Assembly: GCF_040394755.1 (NCBI RefSeq)
Contig: NZ_JBEBRQ010000001.1
Reading direction: 5' to 3' (one strand)
DNA length: 64,000 bases
From: Castellaniella defragrans_A
Lineage (GTDB): Bacteria; Pseudomonadota; Gammaproteobacteria; Burkholderiales; Burkholderiaceae_B
Part shown: positions 1-8,404 of the stretch, in pieces
Layout of the letters: each line of letters begins with the position of its first letter
How positions within the stretch are numbered: the stretch's first letter is position 1
Translations under genes and position numbers: made by a program
The notes under the pieces: generated by a model
Seen by the model: the letters and a program-made list of their open reading frames with translations, nothing else
Told to the model about the DNA's origin: nothing
Databases searched by the model: none

Positions 1-108
1 GACGGCGGGTTCGAAAGCGCCGCGCCCCCCTGGGCGCCGGCCGCCTACGAAAGTGGGAGGGTGCTGGTTCTTTTGCGGGGATTTGCCATGTTTGAATTTC
101 TGGACCAC

Positions 109-126
109 AAAACTGAGTTCACTCAG
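109..126 (-). terminator. possible weak terminator after fliR
   Basis: A short inverted repeat (CTGAG/CTCAG, 4-nt loop) is followed on the minus strand by four T residues, about 25 bp past the fliR stop. The stem is only 5-6 bp, so it may be a weak terminator or chance. Nothing else recognisable lies in the first 149 bases. Confidence 0.25.
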
Positions 127-149
127 CACACGAATTCCCCCCCCGCGCA

Positions 150-935
150 TCACAACCCCGCCAACCCGCGCGCGATGCGCGCCATCGCCTGATAGCCGTC
201 CTCGAACAGCCGCGCCAGAAAATCCGAGGTCTGCGGCAGCGCCACGGCGAGCACCACCAACCCGGTCGTCAGCGTGATGGGGAAACCCACGGCAAAGACC
301 GACAATTGCTGCGCCGTCCGGTTGAGAATCCCCAGCGCCAGATTGATCGTCAGCAGCACGATGATTAGCGGCAAGGCCAGCAGCATTCCCGAAATCCAGA
401 GCTGCCGGCTCCATTCCAGCAGTGTTCCCCAGCCGTTCGGGTCCAGCGCGGCGCCCACCGGCAGAATTTCGAAAGTGCGCATCAGCCCATCGAGCATCAG
501 CAAATGTCCGTCAACCGCGAGAAACACCAGCATCGCGATCAGATTCAGCAGACGCGACAGAACCGCCGTATTGGCGCCCGTGGCCGGATCGAAGAACGAA
601 GCAAAAGCCAGCCCCATCTGCAACCCCACGAATTCGCCCGCCATCATCGTCGCGGTGAATACCAGCCGCATGCACAGGCCCAGAGCCATGCCGATCAGCA
701 CCTGCTGGACGGCGATCAGCAAACCCTGGAAAGAACCCGCGGGAACATCGGGCATCGGGCCGAGCAGCGGCGCGGCCACCAGCGTGCAGACAACCGCCAG
801 CCCGATCTTGAGCCGCGCCGGGATCGAGGACTCGCCGAAAATCGGCGCGATCGCCACCAGGCCCGCGATGCGGAACAGCGGCCATAGAAAACCGTTGATC
901 CAGGCATAGAGCTGTTCGACGGAGAACTGGACCAT
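150..935 (-). CDS. fliR: FliR, flagellar type III export gate protein
   Basis: An inner-membrane component of the flagellar export gate that assembles with FliP and FliQ into the helical FliPQR channel. The 261-residue product matches the family length and is almost entirely hydrophobic, beginning MVQFSVEQLYAWINGFLWP. I chose the ATG at 935 because the longer in-frame start adds 20 charged residues that run into the fliQ 3' end and do not look like FliR. It is the last gene of the fliF-fliR operon. Confidence 0.95.
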   Translation of the reverse strand: MVQFSVEQLYAWINGFLWPLFRIAGLVAIAPIFGESSIPARLKIGLAVVCTLVAAPLLGPMPDVPAGSFQGLLIAVQQVLIGMALGLCMRLVFTATMMAGEFVGLQMGLAFASFFDPATGANTAVLSRLLNLIAMLVFLAVDGHLLMLDGLMRTFEILPVGAALDPNGWGTLLEWSRQLWISGMLLALPLIIVLLTINLALGILNRTAQQLSVFAVGFPITLTTGLVVLAVALPQTSDFLARLFEDGYQAMARIARGLAGL

Positions 936-966
936 GACTTGCCGCTGCCGTTTTCCAGAACCGGAG

Positions 967-1236
967 TCAACCCGCCAGGCTGGGGATGGAATCAAGCAAC
1001 ATGCGGATGTAGTCGATCATCGTATTGATCAGCCAGGGGCCGAGCAGCACGAGCGTGGTGCCCACGGCCAGCAGCTTGGGGATGAAGGACAGCGTCATCT
1101 CGTTGATCTGCGTGGCGGCCTGGAAGATGCTGATCACCAGACCGACCAGCAGTGTCACCAGCAGCAGCGGCCCGGCCATGGACAATGCCACCCGCAGGGC
1201 CTGATAGGTCATGGACATCACGGTTTCCGGCGTCAT
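967..1236 (-). CDS. fliQ: FliQ, flagellar export gate protein
   Basis: A small two-helix membrane protein of the FliPQR export gate. It has 89 residues, the usual FliQ length, with two long hydrophobic helices and the typical opening MTPETVMSMTYQALRVAL. The ATG at 1236 is preceded on the minus strand by a strong AGGAGG (1242-1247) that overlaps the fliP stop codon, so fliP and fliQ are probably translationally coupled. An in-frame start 33 bases upstream would lie within fliP and is rejected. Confidence 0.95.
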   Translation of the reverse strand: MTPETVMSMTYQALRVALSMAGPLLLVTLLVGLVISIFQAATQINEMTLSFIPKLLAVGTTLVLLGPWLINTMIDYIRMLLDSIPSLAG

Positions 1237-1246
1237 GGGTGGCCTC

Positions 1247-2038
1247 CTACTGGTAGAAGCTGCGGGCAAGCGAACCCAGCAGCAGGTGCCAGCCGTCGGC
1301 CAGCACGAACAGCATGAGCTTGAAAGGCAGCGAGATCGTGACCGGGGGGACCATCATCATCCCCAGCGCCATCAGCAGGCTGGCGACCACCAGGTCGATG
1401 ATCAGGAATGGGATGAAAATCGTGAAGCCGATCTGGAAGGCGGTCTTGAGCTCGCTGGTGACGAACGCGGGCACCAGTATGCGCAGGGGCACCGCCTCGG
1501 GGGACTCGATTGGACCCGCGCCCGCCATCCCGGCGAACATGGTCAGGTCGGCTTCGCGGGTCTGGCGCAGCATGAAGGCGCGCAGCGGCTCCGCGCCGCG
1601 CTCGATTGCCTGTTCGAACGTGATCTCGTCGCGGCTCAGGGGTTGGTAGGCCTGGGCGTTGATCTGGTCGAAGACCGGCGACATGGCAAAGAAAGTCAGG
1701 AACAGCGCCAGCCCCACCAGCACCGAATTGGGCGGGGAAACGCCGGTGCCCAGCGCATTGCGCAGCAGCCCCAGCACGATGATGATGCGGGTGAAGCAGG
1801 TCATCATCAGCAGGGCGGCCGGCAGGAACGACAGCATGGTCAGCATGACCAGCGTCTGGACGCTCAGCGACCAGGTCTGGCTGCCGTCCGGGCCGGGCGT
1901 CGCGGTCAAGGCGGGCAGGGTGGCCTGTGCGAGGGCCGCGCCGGGCCGGAGCGCGGCCATGAGGATGGTGGCCATGAGGATGGCGGACAGTGGCCGGGGC
2001 CGTTGACGCGCCGGGCGTCGTGGTGAGTGCGCAGCCAT
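1247..2038 (-). CDS. fliP: FliP, flagellar export gate protein
   Basis: The pentameric core of the flagellar type III export gate. The 263-residue product has an N-terminal cleavable-type signal (basic start, hydrophobic core at about 18-33, Ala-rich end near 37), which is a known FliP property. Conserved family stretches follow: TCFTRIIIVLGLLRNALG near 80-97, PPNSVLVGLALFLTFF, and the C-terminal ELKTAFQIGFTIFIPFLIIDL block. It lies 5 bp after fliO and abuts fliQ. Confidence 0.96.
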   Translation of the reverse strand: MAAHSPRRPARQRPRPLSAILMATILMAALRPGAALAQATLPALTATPGPDGSQTWSLSVQTLVMLTMLSFLPAALLMMTCFTRIIIVLGLLRNALGTGVSPPNSVLVGLALFLTFFAMSPVFDQINAQAYQPLSRDEITFEQAIERGAEPLRAFMLRQTREADLTMFAGMAGAGPIESPEAVPLRILVPAFVTSELKTAFQIGFTIFIPFLIIDLVVASLLMALGMMMVPPVTISLPFKLMLFVLADGWHLLLGSLARSFYQ

Positions 2039-2043
2039 CCCCG

Positions 2044-2367
2044 TCAGCGCTTCGCGACCGCCTGGCCGAGCGTGTCCGGGAAAGTCGGGGCGGCTTCGGC
2101 GTCGCCCGCGGCGTCGGCGCGCGGCAGGGTGTGCAGCAGGGTGATCTGCTGGGCCGTGATGCCCAGGACCAGACGCGCATCCTCGACCTCGACGATCGCC
2201 AGCGAGGCGCGTGCGCCCAGGCGTTGCGAGGCCGCGATCCGCAGGCCGCCGCGGCCTGTGGCCGCGCGCAGCCAGCCGCCGCGCCGCGCCGCCCAGGCGA
2301 GAGCGAGCAGCAGCCCGACCACCAGCAGCAGGCTGGTCGTCACGCGCAGAATATCGGGTTGGTCCAT
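2044..2367 (-). CDS. fliO: FliO, export gate assembly protein
   Basis: A 107-residue single-pass membrane protein. It has a hydrophobic segment at about 10-26 (TTSLLLVVGLLLALAWAA) and a small cytoplasmic domain containing the FliO-typical pattern LRIAASQRLGARASLAIVEV. FliO acts as a chaperone for FliP oligomerisation in the family. The sequence is poorly conserved, so the call leans on its position between fliN and fliP as well as length and topology. Confidence 0.88.
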   Translation of the reverse strand: MDQPDILRVTTSLLLVVGLLLALAWAARRGGWLRAATGRGGLRIAASQRLGARASLAIVEVEDARLVLGITAQQITLLHTLPRADAAGDAEAAPTFPDTLGQAVAKR

Positions 2368-2383
2368 GAGCGCAGGGGTCCGT

Positions 2384-2890
2384 TCATTGGCGATCGTTCA
2401 GGCGCGCGATGCGGTCCGACGGCGTGATGATGTCGGTGATGCGGATGCCGTACTTGTCCTCGACGGCGACGACCTCGCCCTGGGCGATCAGGTAGCCGTT
2501 GACGTAGACATCCATGGGTTCGCCGGCCAGCCCATCGAGTTCGACCACCGAGCCTTGCCCCAGTTGCAGGATATTGCGGATCGTCAGGCGTGTGCGGCCC
2601 AGCTCGACGGAGAGCTGGACCGGGATGTCCATGATCATGTCGATGTCGCTGCCAGCGCCGGCGTCCTGGTCCATCAGGGGCTGGAAGACCTGGCCGGTCG
2701 CTGGCCTGGGCGCGGCGGCAGTCTGCCCGGCGAGGTCTGCCGTCCAGTCGTCATCGTCGGGCGCCAGGCCCGCGGCCTGCGTGGACTGATGGCGGGTGGC
2801 GGGCTGTCCGGCCGCCCGGTCGTCGCCGGTGGCGTTCTGGGAGTCGGGCAGGGCCGGGGCCTGCGTATCCTTGTCGCTGGGATCGGTCAT
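2384..2890 (-). CDS. fliN: FliN, flagellar C-ring switch protein
   Basis: A C-ring component that, with FliM, forms the lower switch ring and docks FliH-FliI. The 168-residue product has an acidic, Ala/Asp-rich N-terminal linker (about 1-80) and a C-terminal SpoA-type domain (IPVQLSVELGRTRLTIRNIL through KYGIRITDII). The ATG at 2890 overlaps the fliM stop as ATGA, indicating coupling; a longer frame reaching 2986 lies inside fliM. The long disordered N-terminus is usual for betaproteobacterial FliN. Confidence 0.95.
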   Translation of the reverse strand: MTDPSDKDTQAPALPDSQNATGDDRAAGQPATRHQSTQAAGLAPDDDDWTADLAGQTAAAPRPATGQVFQPLMDQDAGAGSDIDMIMDIPVQLSVELGRTRLTIRNILQLGQGSVVELDGLAGEPMDVYVNGYLIAQGEVVAVEDKYGIRITDIITPSDRIARLNDRQ

Positions 2891-3900
2891 TTTTCGGAGC
2901 CTGATGACGGGGGTTCTTCGGGGGGCGTGGCGAGGACTTTGTGCACCCGCAGAGCGTAGCGGCCGTTGAAGGTGCCGTATCCGCATTCCAGCACGGGCAC
3001 CCCGCCGACGCGCGCGGTGATCCTGGGTGAGACTTCGATCGGCAGCACGTCATCGACGCGCAGCCGGATCAGTTCGCCGATGGTGGTTTCGATTCTGGCG
3101 AACTCGGCGCTCAGCTCGACCTCGGCGCTGCGCACCTCGCGCGCGAGCTGCTGCGTCCAGCGCTGGTCGATCGAGTCCGAGGCCGCCTGCCGCAACGGAC
3201 GGACGAGCAGATCGCGGATGGGGTTGATCATCGCGTACGGCAGGCAAATGTTGAGCCTGCCGCCGGCGGTGCCCAGCGCAATGTTGAACGAGGAGACCAC
3301 CATCAGGTCGTTGCCGCCGCCGATTCCGGCAAACCGGGCGCGCGTTTCCGAACGGATGTGTTCGGGCGCGACCGGGTGGATGTTTTCCCAGGACTGGCCG
3401 TAGCATTCGAGGGTCAGGCCGAGCAGGCGCCGGATGATGCGCTGTTCAGTGGCGGTGAAATCCCGGTTTTCGCCGGACGCGCCGCGGCGGCCATGGCCGC
3501 CGAACAGGCTGTCGATCACCAGGAACACCAGATTGGGTTCGAAGGTGAACAGCGCGGTGCCGCGCAGCGGCGCCATGGTCGCCAGATTGAGGTTGCAGGG
3601 GTCCGGCAGGCCGTGCTCGAACTCGGCGTATTTCTGGATGCGGATCGCATTCACGGTGATGTCCACGTTGCGCCGCAAGAAACCAAAGAACATGGGACGC
3701 AGCCGCCGCGCGAAGCGCTCGTTGATGAGCTCCAGCGTTTGCATCCGCTGGTGCGTGACGCGGTCCGGAGAGAGCAGGTCGTAGGTCCGGACCTGGCCCT
3801 GCCCGTCCCGGTGTGAATCCGGCGGGGGCGATCTCTCGGTGGCGGCGCCCGCGAGCAGAGCGTCGACCTCGTCCGGGGACAGCAGGTTTTGGTGCGGCAT
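2887..3900 (-). CDS. fliM: FliM, flagellar motor switch protein
   Basis: A C-ring protein that binds CheY-P and FliG to set rotation direction. The 337-residue product has the N-terminal CheY-binding helix (LLSPDEVDALLAG), a CheC-like middle domain with FEPNLVFLVIDSLFGG and the GIGGGNDLMVV segment, and a C-terminal SpoA domain. The frame could begin at a GTG one codon earlier, but the ATG at 3900 forms a TGATG junction with fliL, so I prefer it. Confidence 0.96.
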   Translation of the reverse strand: MPHQNLLSPDEVDALLAGAATERSPPPDSHRDGQGQVRTYDLLSPDRVTHQRMQTLELINERFARRLRPMFFGFLRRNVDITVNAIRIQKYAEFEHGLPDPCNLNLATMAPLRGTALFTFEPNLVFLVIDSLFGGHGRRGASGENRDFTATEQRIIRRLLGLTLECYGQSWENIHPVAPEHIRSETRARFAGIGGGNDLMVVSSFNIALGTAGGRLNICLPYAMINPIRDLLVRPLRQAASDSIDQRWTQQLAREVRSAEVELSAEFARIETTIGELIRLRVDDVLPIEVSPRITARVGGVPVLECGYGTFNGRYALRVHKVLATPPEEPPSSGSEK

Positions 3901-4361
3901 CACTGCACCACAAAGGCCGTGAACAGAACATCGGTGATGCGCGGCCCCGCCGGCAAAGGCTCGAATGGCTGGGTGAGGGCGGTGCGCAGCGCATCGGCCA
4001 GGATTTGCGGGCCATCGGGCGACTGGATCTTGGCGATGTCCTGGCTGGACAGCGCTTTGAGGACGCGGTCGCGTACCTCGGGCATATAGTCCTCGATGAT
4101 CTTGCGCGAATCCTGGTCAGCCAGGCGCAGCGTGACGCCCACGTGCAGGATGCGGTTGCGTGGCGCGCCGTACAGCGTGACGGTGAAAGGCGCGAGTTCG
4201 GTGAAGATCGGCGCGGGCGGCAGTGACGGCGGCTCGGTCGATTCGGCGCCGGCCGCCGCCCAGGGCCCGATGCCTTGCCAGGACATGACCAGCACTGCGG
4301 CGCCGGCGAGAGCGCCGATGACGATGATCAGGATGAGGGCGAGTTTCAGGGGCCTGGACAT
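3900..4361 (-). CDS. fliL: FliL, motor-associated membrane protein
   Basis: A 153-residue single-pass inner-membrane protein with a transmembrane helix at about 7-27, a Pro/Ser linker, and a periplasmic domain carrying the family pattern FTVTL...LHVGVTLRLAD and a C-terminal ITDVLFTAFVVQ. FliL binds stators and supports motor output in other bacteria. It is separated from fliK by 126 bp, the largest gap inside this operon; I see no clear promoter there. Confidence 0.93.
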   Translation of the reverse strand: MSRPLKLALILIIVIGALAGAAVLVMSWQGIGPWAAAGAESTEPPSLPPAPIFTELAPFTVTLYGAPRNRILHVGVTLRLADQDSRKIIEDYMPEVRDRVLKALSSQDIAKIQSPDGPQILADALRTALTQPFEPLPAGPRITDVLFTAFVVQ

Positions 4362-4487
4362 GGTTCCGGATGCTCAAGTGGACGAATGGTGGCTGCGGGC
4401 GCCGGTGATCGGGAGCCCTGGAAATCGGCGCCGTCCCGCATGGGGCCGGCGGAAAGCGTCGGGAACCCGGGCCAAGGCGTCACCCGC

Positions 4488-5723
4488 TTAGACAAAGGTA
4501 TCCACCAGTGCGTTGGCGGCGCGGCTGCCGGGGTGCCGGGTGGTGTGCATGAGATCCGGTTCATTCGACAGCAAGGTTTCGCCGGCGAGCGGAAAGACCG
4601 TGCCATCGGCCTTGCCGGGGCTCGGCGAGTCTTTTTGGGCGAACGCCTGCTGGCCGGGCTGCTGGTCGCTGACGTCGGCCTGCCCCAGCGACAGGCCGGC
4701 CTGGGCCAGTTGCTGCTGGAGCTGGGGCAGGGCGTTTTCGAGGGCATGGCGCACCGGCGCATGGGGCGAGACGAACAAGGCCTGCGCTACGGAGTCGTTG
4801 ATGTGCAGCACGATGCGCAGCGGCCCCAGGTCGGGCGGATTGAGGCGCAGTTCCGCCGTTTGCGCGCCGTGATGGCTGTTTTGTACCAGGGCGAGGACCT
4901 GGCGGCTGAAATCCGTGGGCCAGGCAGGATCGCCGAGCGCCGCGGCCACTGCGGGGGCGGTGCTATTCGCCTGTGGATCGGGCATGGCGGGAAGGGTGGT
5001 TTGCGGCAGGCTTGCCGCGAGTGGCGCCATGAGGGATTCGGGACCGGCGCCTGGGCGCTGTGCGGCGGAATCCTGGCGCGTCATGAGAGTGGCGGCGGTG
5101 GCAGTGGCTTGGGTGGTGGGGTCTGCCGCCGGGATCGTGGAGGGGCTGCGGGCGCTGCGCGCATCGTGGAGTGTCGCCCACGAACTGGATGGCGCCGCGA
5201 GGCCTTGCGTGGCCGCATCGCTCCGATGCGGCGCGGCGGTGCCGGCAGCCGTGCCAGGAAGGGTAACGTTCGTGGACTCTGGCGGGTTGCCGGCACTCGT
5301 TTTTCCGGCATGGCCGGCGGTCTCCATCGTGCCTGCGGGCGTTGCGCGCGGATCGGCGCGCAACGCCCGGGGATTCTGCCCGGCCGGCCCCGATGCGGCG
5401 GCAGCCGATCGCGCCCGCGCATCCAGCGGGGCGCCGTGTGCCGCCACGGACGCCTCGCCCCGGGCCATTGTCAGCGTGGCCCCCATCAGCGGCAGGGTGG
5501 CGCCCGCGGCGAGCAGCGCGAGGGTTTCCTCGGGCGTGAGGGGGCGCTGCGCCTCGTCGACCTTGGCTGATTCCTTGCCCTTGCGGGGCGCGACGTCCAC
5601 GGCATGGAGCGGATTGCGCCGTTGCGACAGGGTGTCGGAGAACCCGTGTACGTCGATCGCATCCCCCGCAGGACCGGGAATCTGGGCGCCAGATGCGGCG
5701 GCGGGGATCGGGGGCACGTTCAT
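4488..5723 (-). CDS. fliK: FliK, flagellar hook-length control protein
   Basis: A secreted ruler protein that sets hook length and switches FlhB export specificity. The 411-residue product has a low-complexity Ala/Pro/Thr-rich N-terminal two thirds and a conserved C-terminal domain (about 285-370) with TAELRLNPPDLGPLRIVLHINDSVAQALFVSPHAPVR, the Flg_hook signature. The ATG at 5723 has a GGAAA upstream. A TTG at 5741 overlapping the fliJ stop is an alternative. A second FliK-like gene lies at 12150-13433. Confidence 0.93.
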   Translation of the reverse strand: MNVPPIPAAASGAQIPGPAGDAIDVHGFSDTLSQRRNPLHAVDVAPRKGKESAKVDEAQRPLTPEETLALLAAGATLPLMGATLTMARGEASVAAHGAPLDARARSAAAASGPAGQNPRALRADPRATPAGTMETAGHAGKTSAGNPPESTNVTLPGTAAGTAAPHRSDAATQGLAAPSSSWATLHDARSARSPSTIPAADPTTQATATAATLMTRQDSAAQRPGAGPESLMAPLAASLPQTTLPAMPDPQANSTAPAVAAALGDPAWPTDFSRQVLALVQNSHHGAQTAELRLNPPDLGPLRIVLHINDSVAQALFVSPHAPVRHALENALPQLQQQLAQAGLSLGQADVSDQQPGQQAFAQKDSPSPGKADGTVFPLAGETLLSNEPDLMHTTRHPGSRAANALVDTFV

Positions 5724-5737
5724 CACTGGTTTCCGAA

Positions 5738-6190
5738 TCAATAGGAATGTTGCGTGCGTCGATGCAGGCTGGCCGACAGTTCATCGCTGAGGCGCTGGTC
5801 GATGCGCTGCTCGCGGTATCGTGTCTGGCGATCCTGGCGGGCCTTGAGGGCCTCGTAGGAGCTGAGCCGACGCTTTTCGGCGTACCATTGCCGACGCCCG
5901 GCATCGAGGCGGGTATCGATCTGGGCGATGATCTTATTTTGCTGGGAAATCGCCTCGTCCAAAGTGGCGATAAAGCGCCTAAAGTTATGGTAGTTCGAGG
6001 CCGACAGGCCATCGCGCGTGCTGGTTTGCAGGCGCCCGGCGTAGTCCGCGCGGTAGCCGTCCAGGGTATCGAGCTGGCCCTGGGCCTGATGGCGCTGGGT
6101 GCTGAGTTCAGCGAGCAGCTGGCCGGCCTCCTCGACCTTGTTCCGGGACAATTCGATCAGTACCGCCAGCGGCGCGCGGTCATTCGGCAT
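5738..6190 (-). CDS. fliJ: FliJ, export ATPase central stalk/chaperone escort
   Basis: A 150-residue, highly charged protein predicted to be one long antiparallel coiled coil, with heptad-like Leu/Ala/Ile spacing from about 10 to 140. FliJ acts as the central stalk of the FliI hexamer, similar to the F1 gamma subunit, and contacts FlhA. It overlaps the 3' end of fliI by 11 bp and precedes fliK, the canonical order. Identification relies on length, coiled-coil character and position. Confidence 0.92.
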   Translation of the reverse strand: MPNDRAPLAVLIELSRNKVEEAGQLLAELSTQRHQAQGQLDTLDGYRADYAGRLQTSTRDGLSASNYHNFRRFIATLDEAISQQNKIIAQIDTRLDAGRRQWYAEKRRLSSYEALKARQDRQTRYREQRIDQRLSDELSASLHRRTQHSY

Positions 6191-7646
6191 GGCCGGCCTC
6201 CTGGCCCATCACGCCCGCGAGGGCCTGCGTGGCCGCCGCATAATCGACGCGGGTTTCGATGCCTTGTTGCAGGTATCCCTCGAGCCAGGGATAGCGTTCG
6301 ATCGCCTGGTCGATCTCCGGGTCGTTCCCGGGAGTGTACGCGCCGACCGCGATCAGGTCGCGGTTGCGCTGGTAGCGCGACAGCATGCGCTTGAATTGGT
6401 GCACCAGGCGGAACTGCCCGGGCGGCACGATGGCCGCCATGACGCGCGAGATCGAGGCCTCGATGTCGATGGCGGGATAGTGGCCCGATTCGGCCAGACT
6501 GCGCGACAACACGACGTGGCCATCCAGGATGGCGCGCGCCGAATCCGCGATCGGGTCCTGCGGGTCGTCGCCCTCGGTCAGCACGGTATAGAACGCGGTG
6601 ATCGAGCCGGCCGCCTGCGTGGCCGAGGGCGCGCCATTGCCCGCGCGCTCGACCAGCGCCGGCAGTTTCGCGAACACCGAGGGCGGATAGCCCTTGGTGG
6701 CTGGCGGTTCGCCGATCGCCAGGGCGATCTCGCGCTGGGCCATCGCATAGCGCGTCAGGGAGTCCATGATGAGCAGGACATGCTTGCCCTGATCGCGGAA
6801 GTATTCCGCCAGGCGCGTGGCATAGACCGCACCCTGCATGCGCAGCAGCGGCGAGACGTCCGCGGGCGCGGCGACCACCACCGAGCGGGCCAGGCCGTCG
6901 GCGCCCAGGTTGTGTTCGATGAATTCCTTGACCTCGCGGCCGCGCTCGCCGATCAGTCCCACCACGATGACGTCGGCCTGCGTATAGCGCGCCATCATGC
7001 CGAGCAGCACGCTCTTGCCCACGCCCGAACCCGCGAACAGGCCCATGCGTTGGCCGCGGCCCACGGTGAGCAGGCCGTTGATCGCGCGCACGCCCACGTC
7101 CAGGACGGTATCGACCGGCGCCCGCGTCAGCGGATTGATGAGCCGCGCGGTCAGCGGCGCCATGTCCAGGTCCGGAGGCAGGGGCCGGCCATCCAGCGGG
7201 CGGCCGGCGCCGTCCAGTACCCGTCCCAGCAGGGCCGTGCCGACCGGCAGCCGGCGGGACTGGTCGGCCGGCGGCGCCGGGTCTTCGCGCCACGCGTGCG
7301 TGGGAATCGTCAACGGATCGAGCAATAGGGTTTCGGCCGGCACTACCCGGGCGCCTGGCGGCAGGCCGGTGATGTCGCTTTGCGGCATGAGGTAGAGGGT
7401 CTGGGCGTGAAAGCCGACCACCTCGGCGTCGGCCCATCGATCGCCATCCGGCGAGAGCTGGATCCGGCAGGCCGCGCCGACCGCCAGTTGCAGGCCGGTG
7501 GCCTCCAGCACCAGCCCGGTGGCGCGGGTGATCCGGCCGCTGGCGCGCCAGGGCGGGCGGGCGCTGACCCGGCGCTCGCCCGCCGCGAGCAGAGCGCGCC
7601 AGCGGGCGCCGGCGGTCTGCAAGGGGATGTCGGTGGCCGCGCTCAT
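6180..7646 (-). CDS. fliI: FliI, flagellar export ATPase
   Basis: A hexameric ATPase that unfolds and delivers flagellar substrates. The 488-residue product carries Walker A AGSGVGKS at 205-212, the GLIGERGREVKEF block, Walker B HVLLIMDSLTRYA and the F1-beta-like GEPPATKGYPPSVF segment. It is somewhat longer than the Salmonella protein because of an N-terminal extension of about 25 residues. Its ATG overlaps the fliH stop as ATGA. Confidence 0.97.
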   Translation of the reverse strand: MSAATDIPLQTAGARWRALLAAGERRVSARPPWRASGRITRATGLVLEATGLQLAVGAACRIQLSPDGDRWADAEVVGFHAQTLYLMPQSDITGLPPGARVVPAETLLLDPLTIPTHAWREDPAPPADQSRRLPVGTALLGRVLDGAGRPLDGRPLPPDLDMAPLTARLINPLTRAPVDTVLDVGVRAINGLLTVGRGQRMGLFAGSGVGKSVLLGMMARYTQADVIVVGLIGERGREVKEFIEHNLGADGLARSVVVAAPADVSPLLRMQGAVYATRLAEYFRDQGKHVLLIMDSLTRYAMAQREIALAIGEPPATKGYPPSVFAKLPALVERAGNGAPSATQAAGSITAFYTVLTEGDDPQDPIADSARAILDGHVVLSRSLAESGHYPAIDIEASISRVMAAIVPPGQFRLVHQFKRMLSRYQRNRDLIAVGAYTPGNDPEIDQAIERYPWLEGYLQQGIETRVDYAAATQALAGVMGQEAGHAE

Positions 7647-8404
7647 GGTTTACCGGGCGGATGCCCCAGGGCGCCGATCACGCGCCGCCAGCGGGTTTCG
7701 AGGGTGGCGTCGATCGTGCCCTGGTCCGTTTCGAGGATGCAGCCGCCGCGGCTGATGTGCGCGGCGGCGATCAGGTGGGGCCGCAAGGATCCGGCATCCT
7801 GCTCGATGGATTCCCGCAGCAGGTCGAGGTCCTCGGGATGCAGCCGCAATTGCACGGTCGCCTCCGGCGCGGGCCGGGTCTGAAGGACTTCATCGACCAG
7901 ATCCAGAACCTGATTGGGGTGGTCCTGAAGGCTGCGGCGCAGGACCTGCTCGGCGATGCGCACGGCCAATGCGATCAGGGACTGGCCGACCTCGGCCTCG
8001 AGCGTGTTCAGGGATTGTTCGCAGGCGTCGGCCAGCGCCTGGAGCCGGCGCGCCTGCTCGCGCACCGCTTCGGCGCCCGCGTCGCGCCCGGCACGCAGGC
8101 CCAGCGTCCGGCCTTCGCGCTCGCCCGCCTCGAACCCCTGACGGCGGCCTTCCTCCAGCCCTCGCGCCAGACCCTCGGCGTGGCCTTCGCGGCGGCCCTG
8201 TTCGAATCCCGCTGCATGGCCTTTGGAGTGGCCCTGCTCGCGGGCCTGCGACAGGGCCTCGATGCGTTGGCGCAGGCAATTGGCCCCGGCGCTGTCGGCC
8301 TCATCGGCCCCGGCCGCTGCGCGCGGTTTGAGGGTTTCGAGCGAGTCCATCTGCCAGCGTTGCCAGGCGGCCCGGGCGGCGAGGTCGGACCCAAACCTAG
8401 ACAT
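7643..8404 (-). CDS. fliH: FliH, negative regulator of FliI, with long GxxxG ladder
   Basis: A dimeric stator that ties FliI to the C ring. The 253-residue protein has a conserved N-terminal W-rich stretch (AAWQRWQMDSLE), a central helix, and a C-terminal domain (about 125-245) with the LIALAVRIAEQVLRRSL and LRLHPEDLDLLRE motifs. Residues 58-110 contain glycine at every fourth position without exception (14 glycines), an unusually long and perfect form of the known FliH GxxxG repeat. It overlaps the fliG stop by 8 bp. Confidence 0.96.
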   Translation of the reverse strand: MSRFGSDLAARAAWQRWQMDSLETLKPRAAAGADEADSAGANCLRQRIEALSQAREQGHSKGHAAGFEQGRREGHAEGLARGLEEGRRQGFEAGEREGRTLGLRAGRDAGAEAVREQARRLQALADACEQSLNTLEAEVGQSLIALAVRIAEQVLRRSLQDHPNQVLDLVDEVLQTRPAPEATVQLRLHPEDLDLLRESIEQDAGSLRPHLIAAAHISRGGCILETDQGTIDATLETRWRRVIGALGHPPGKP

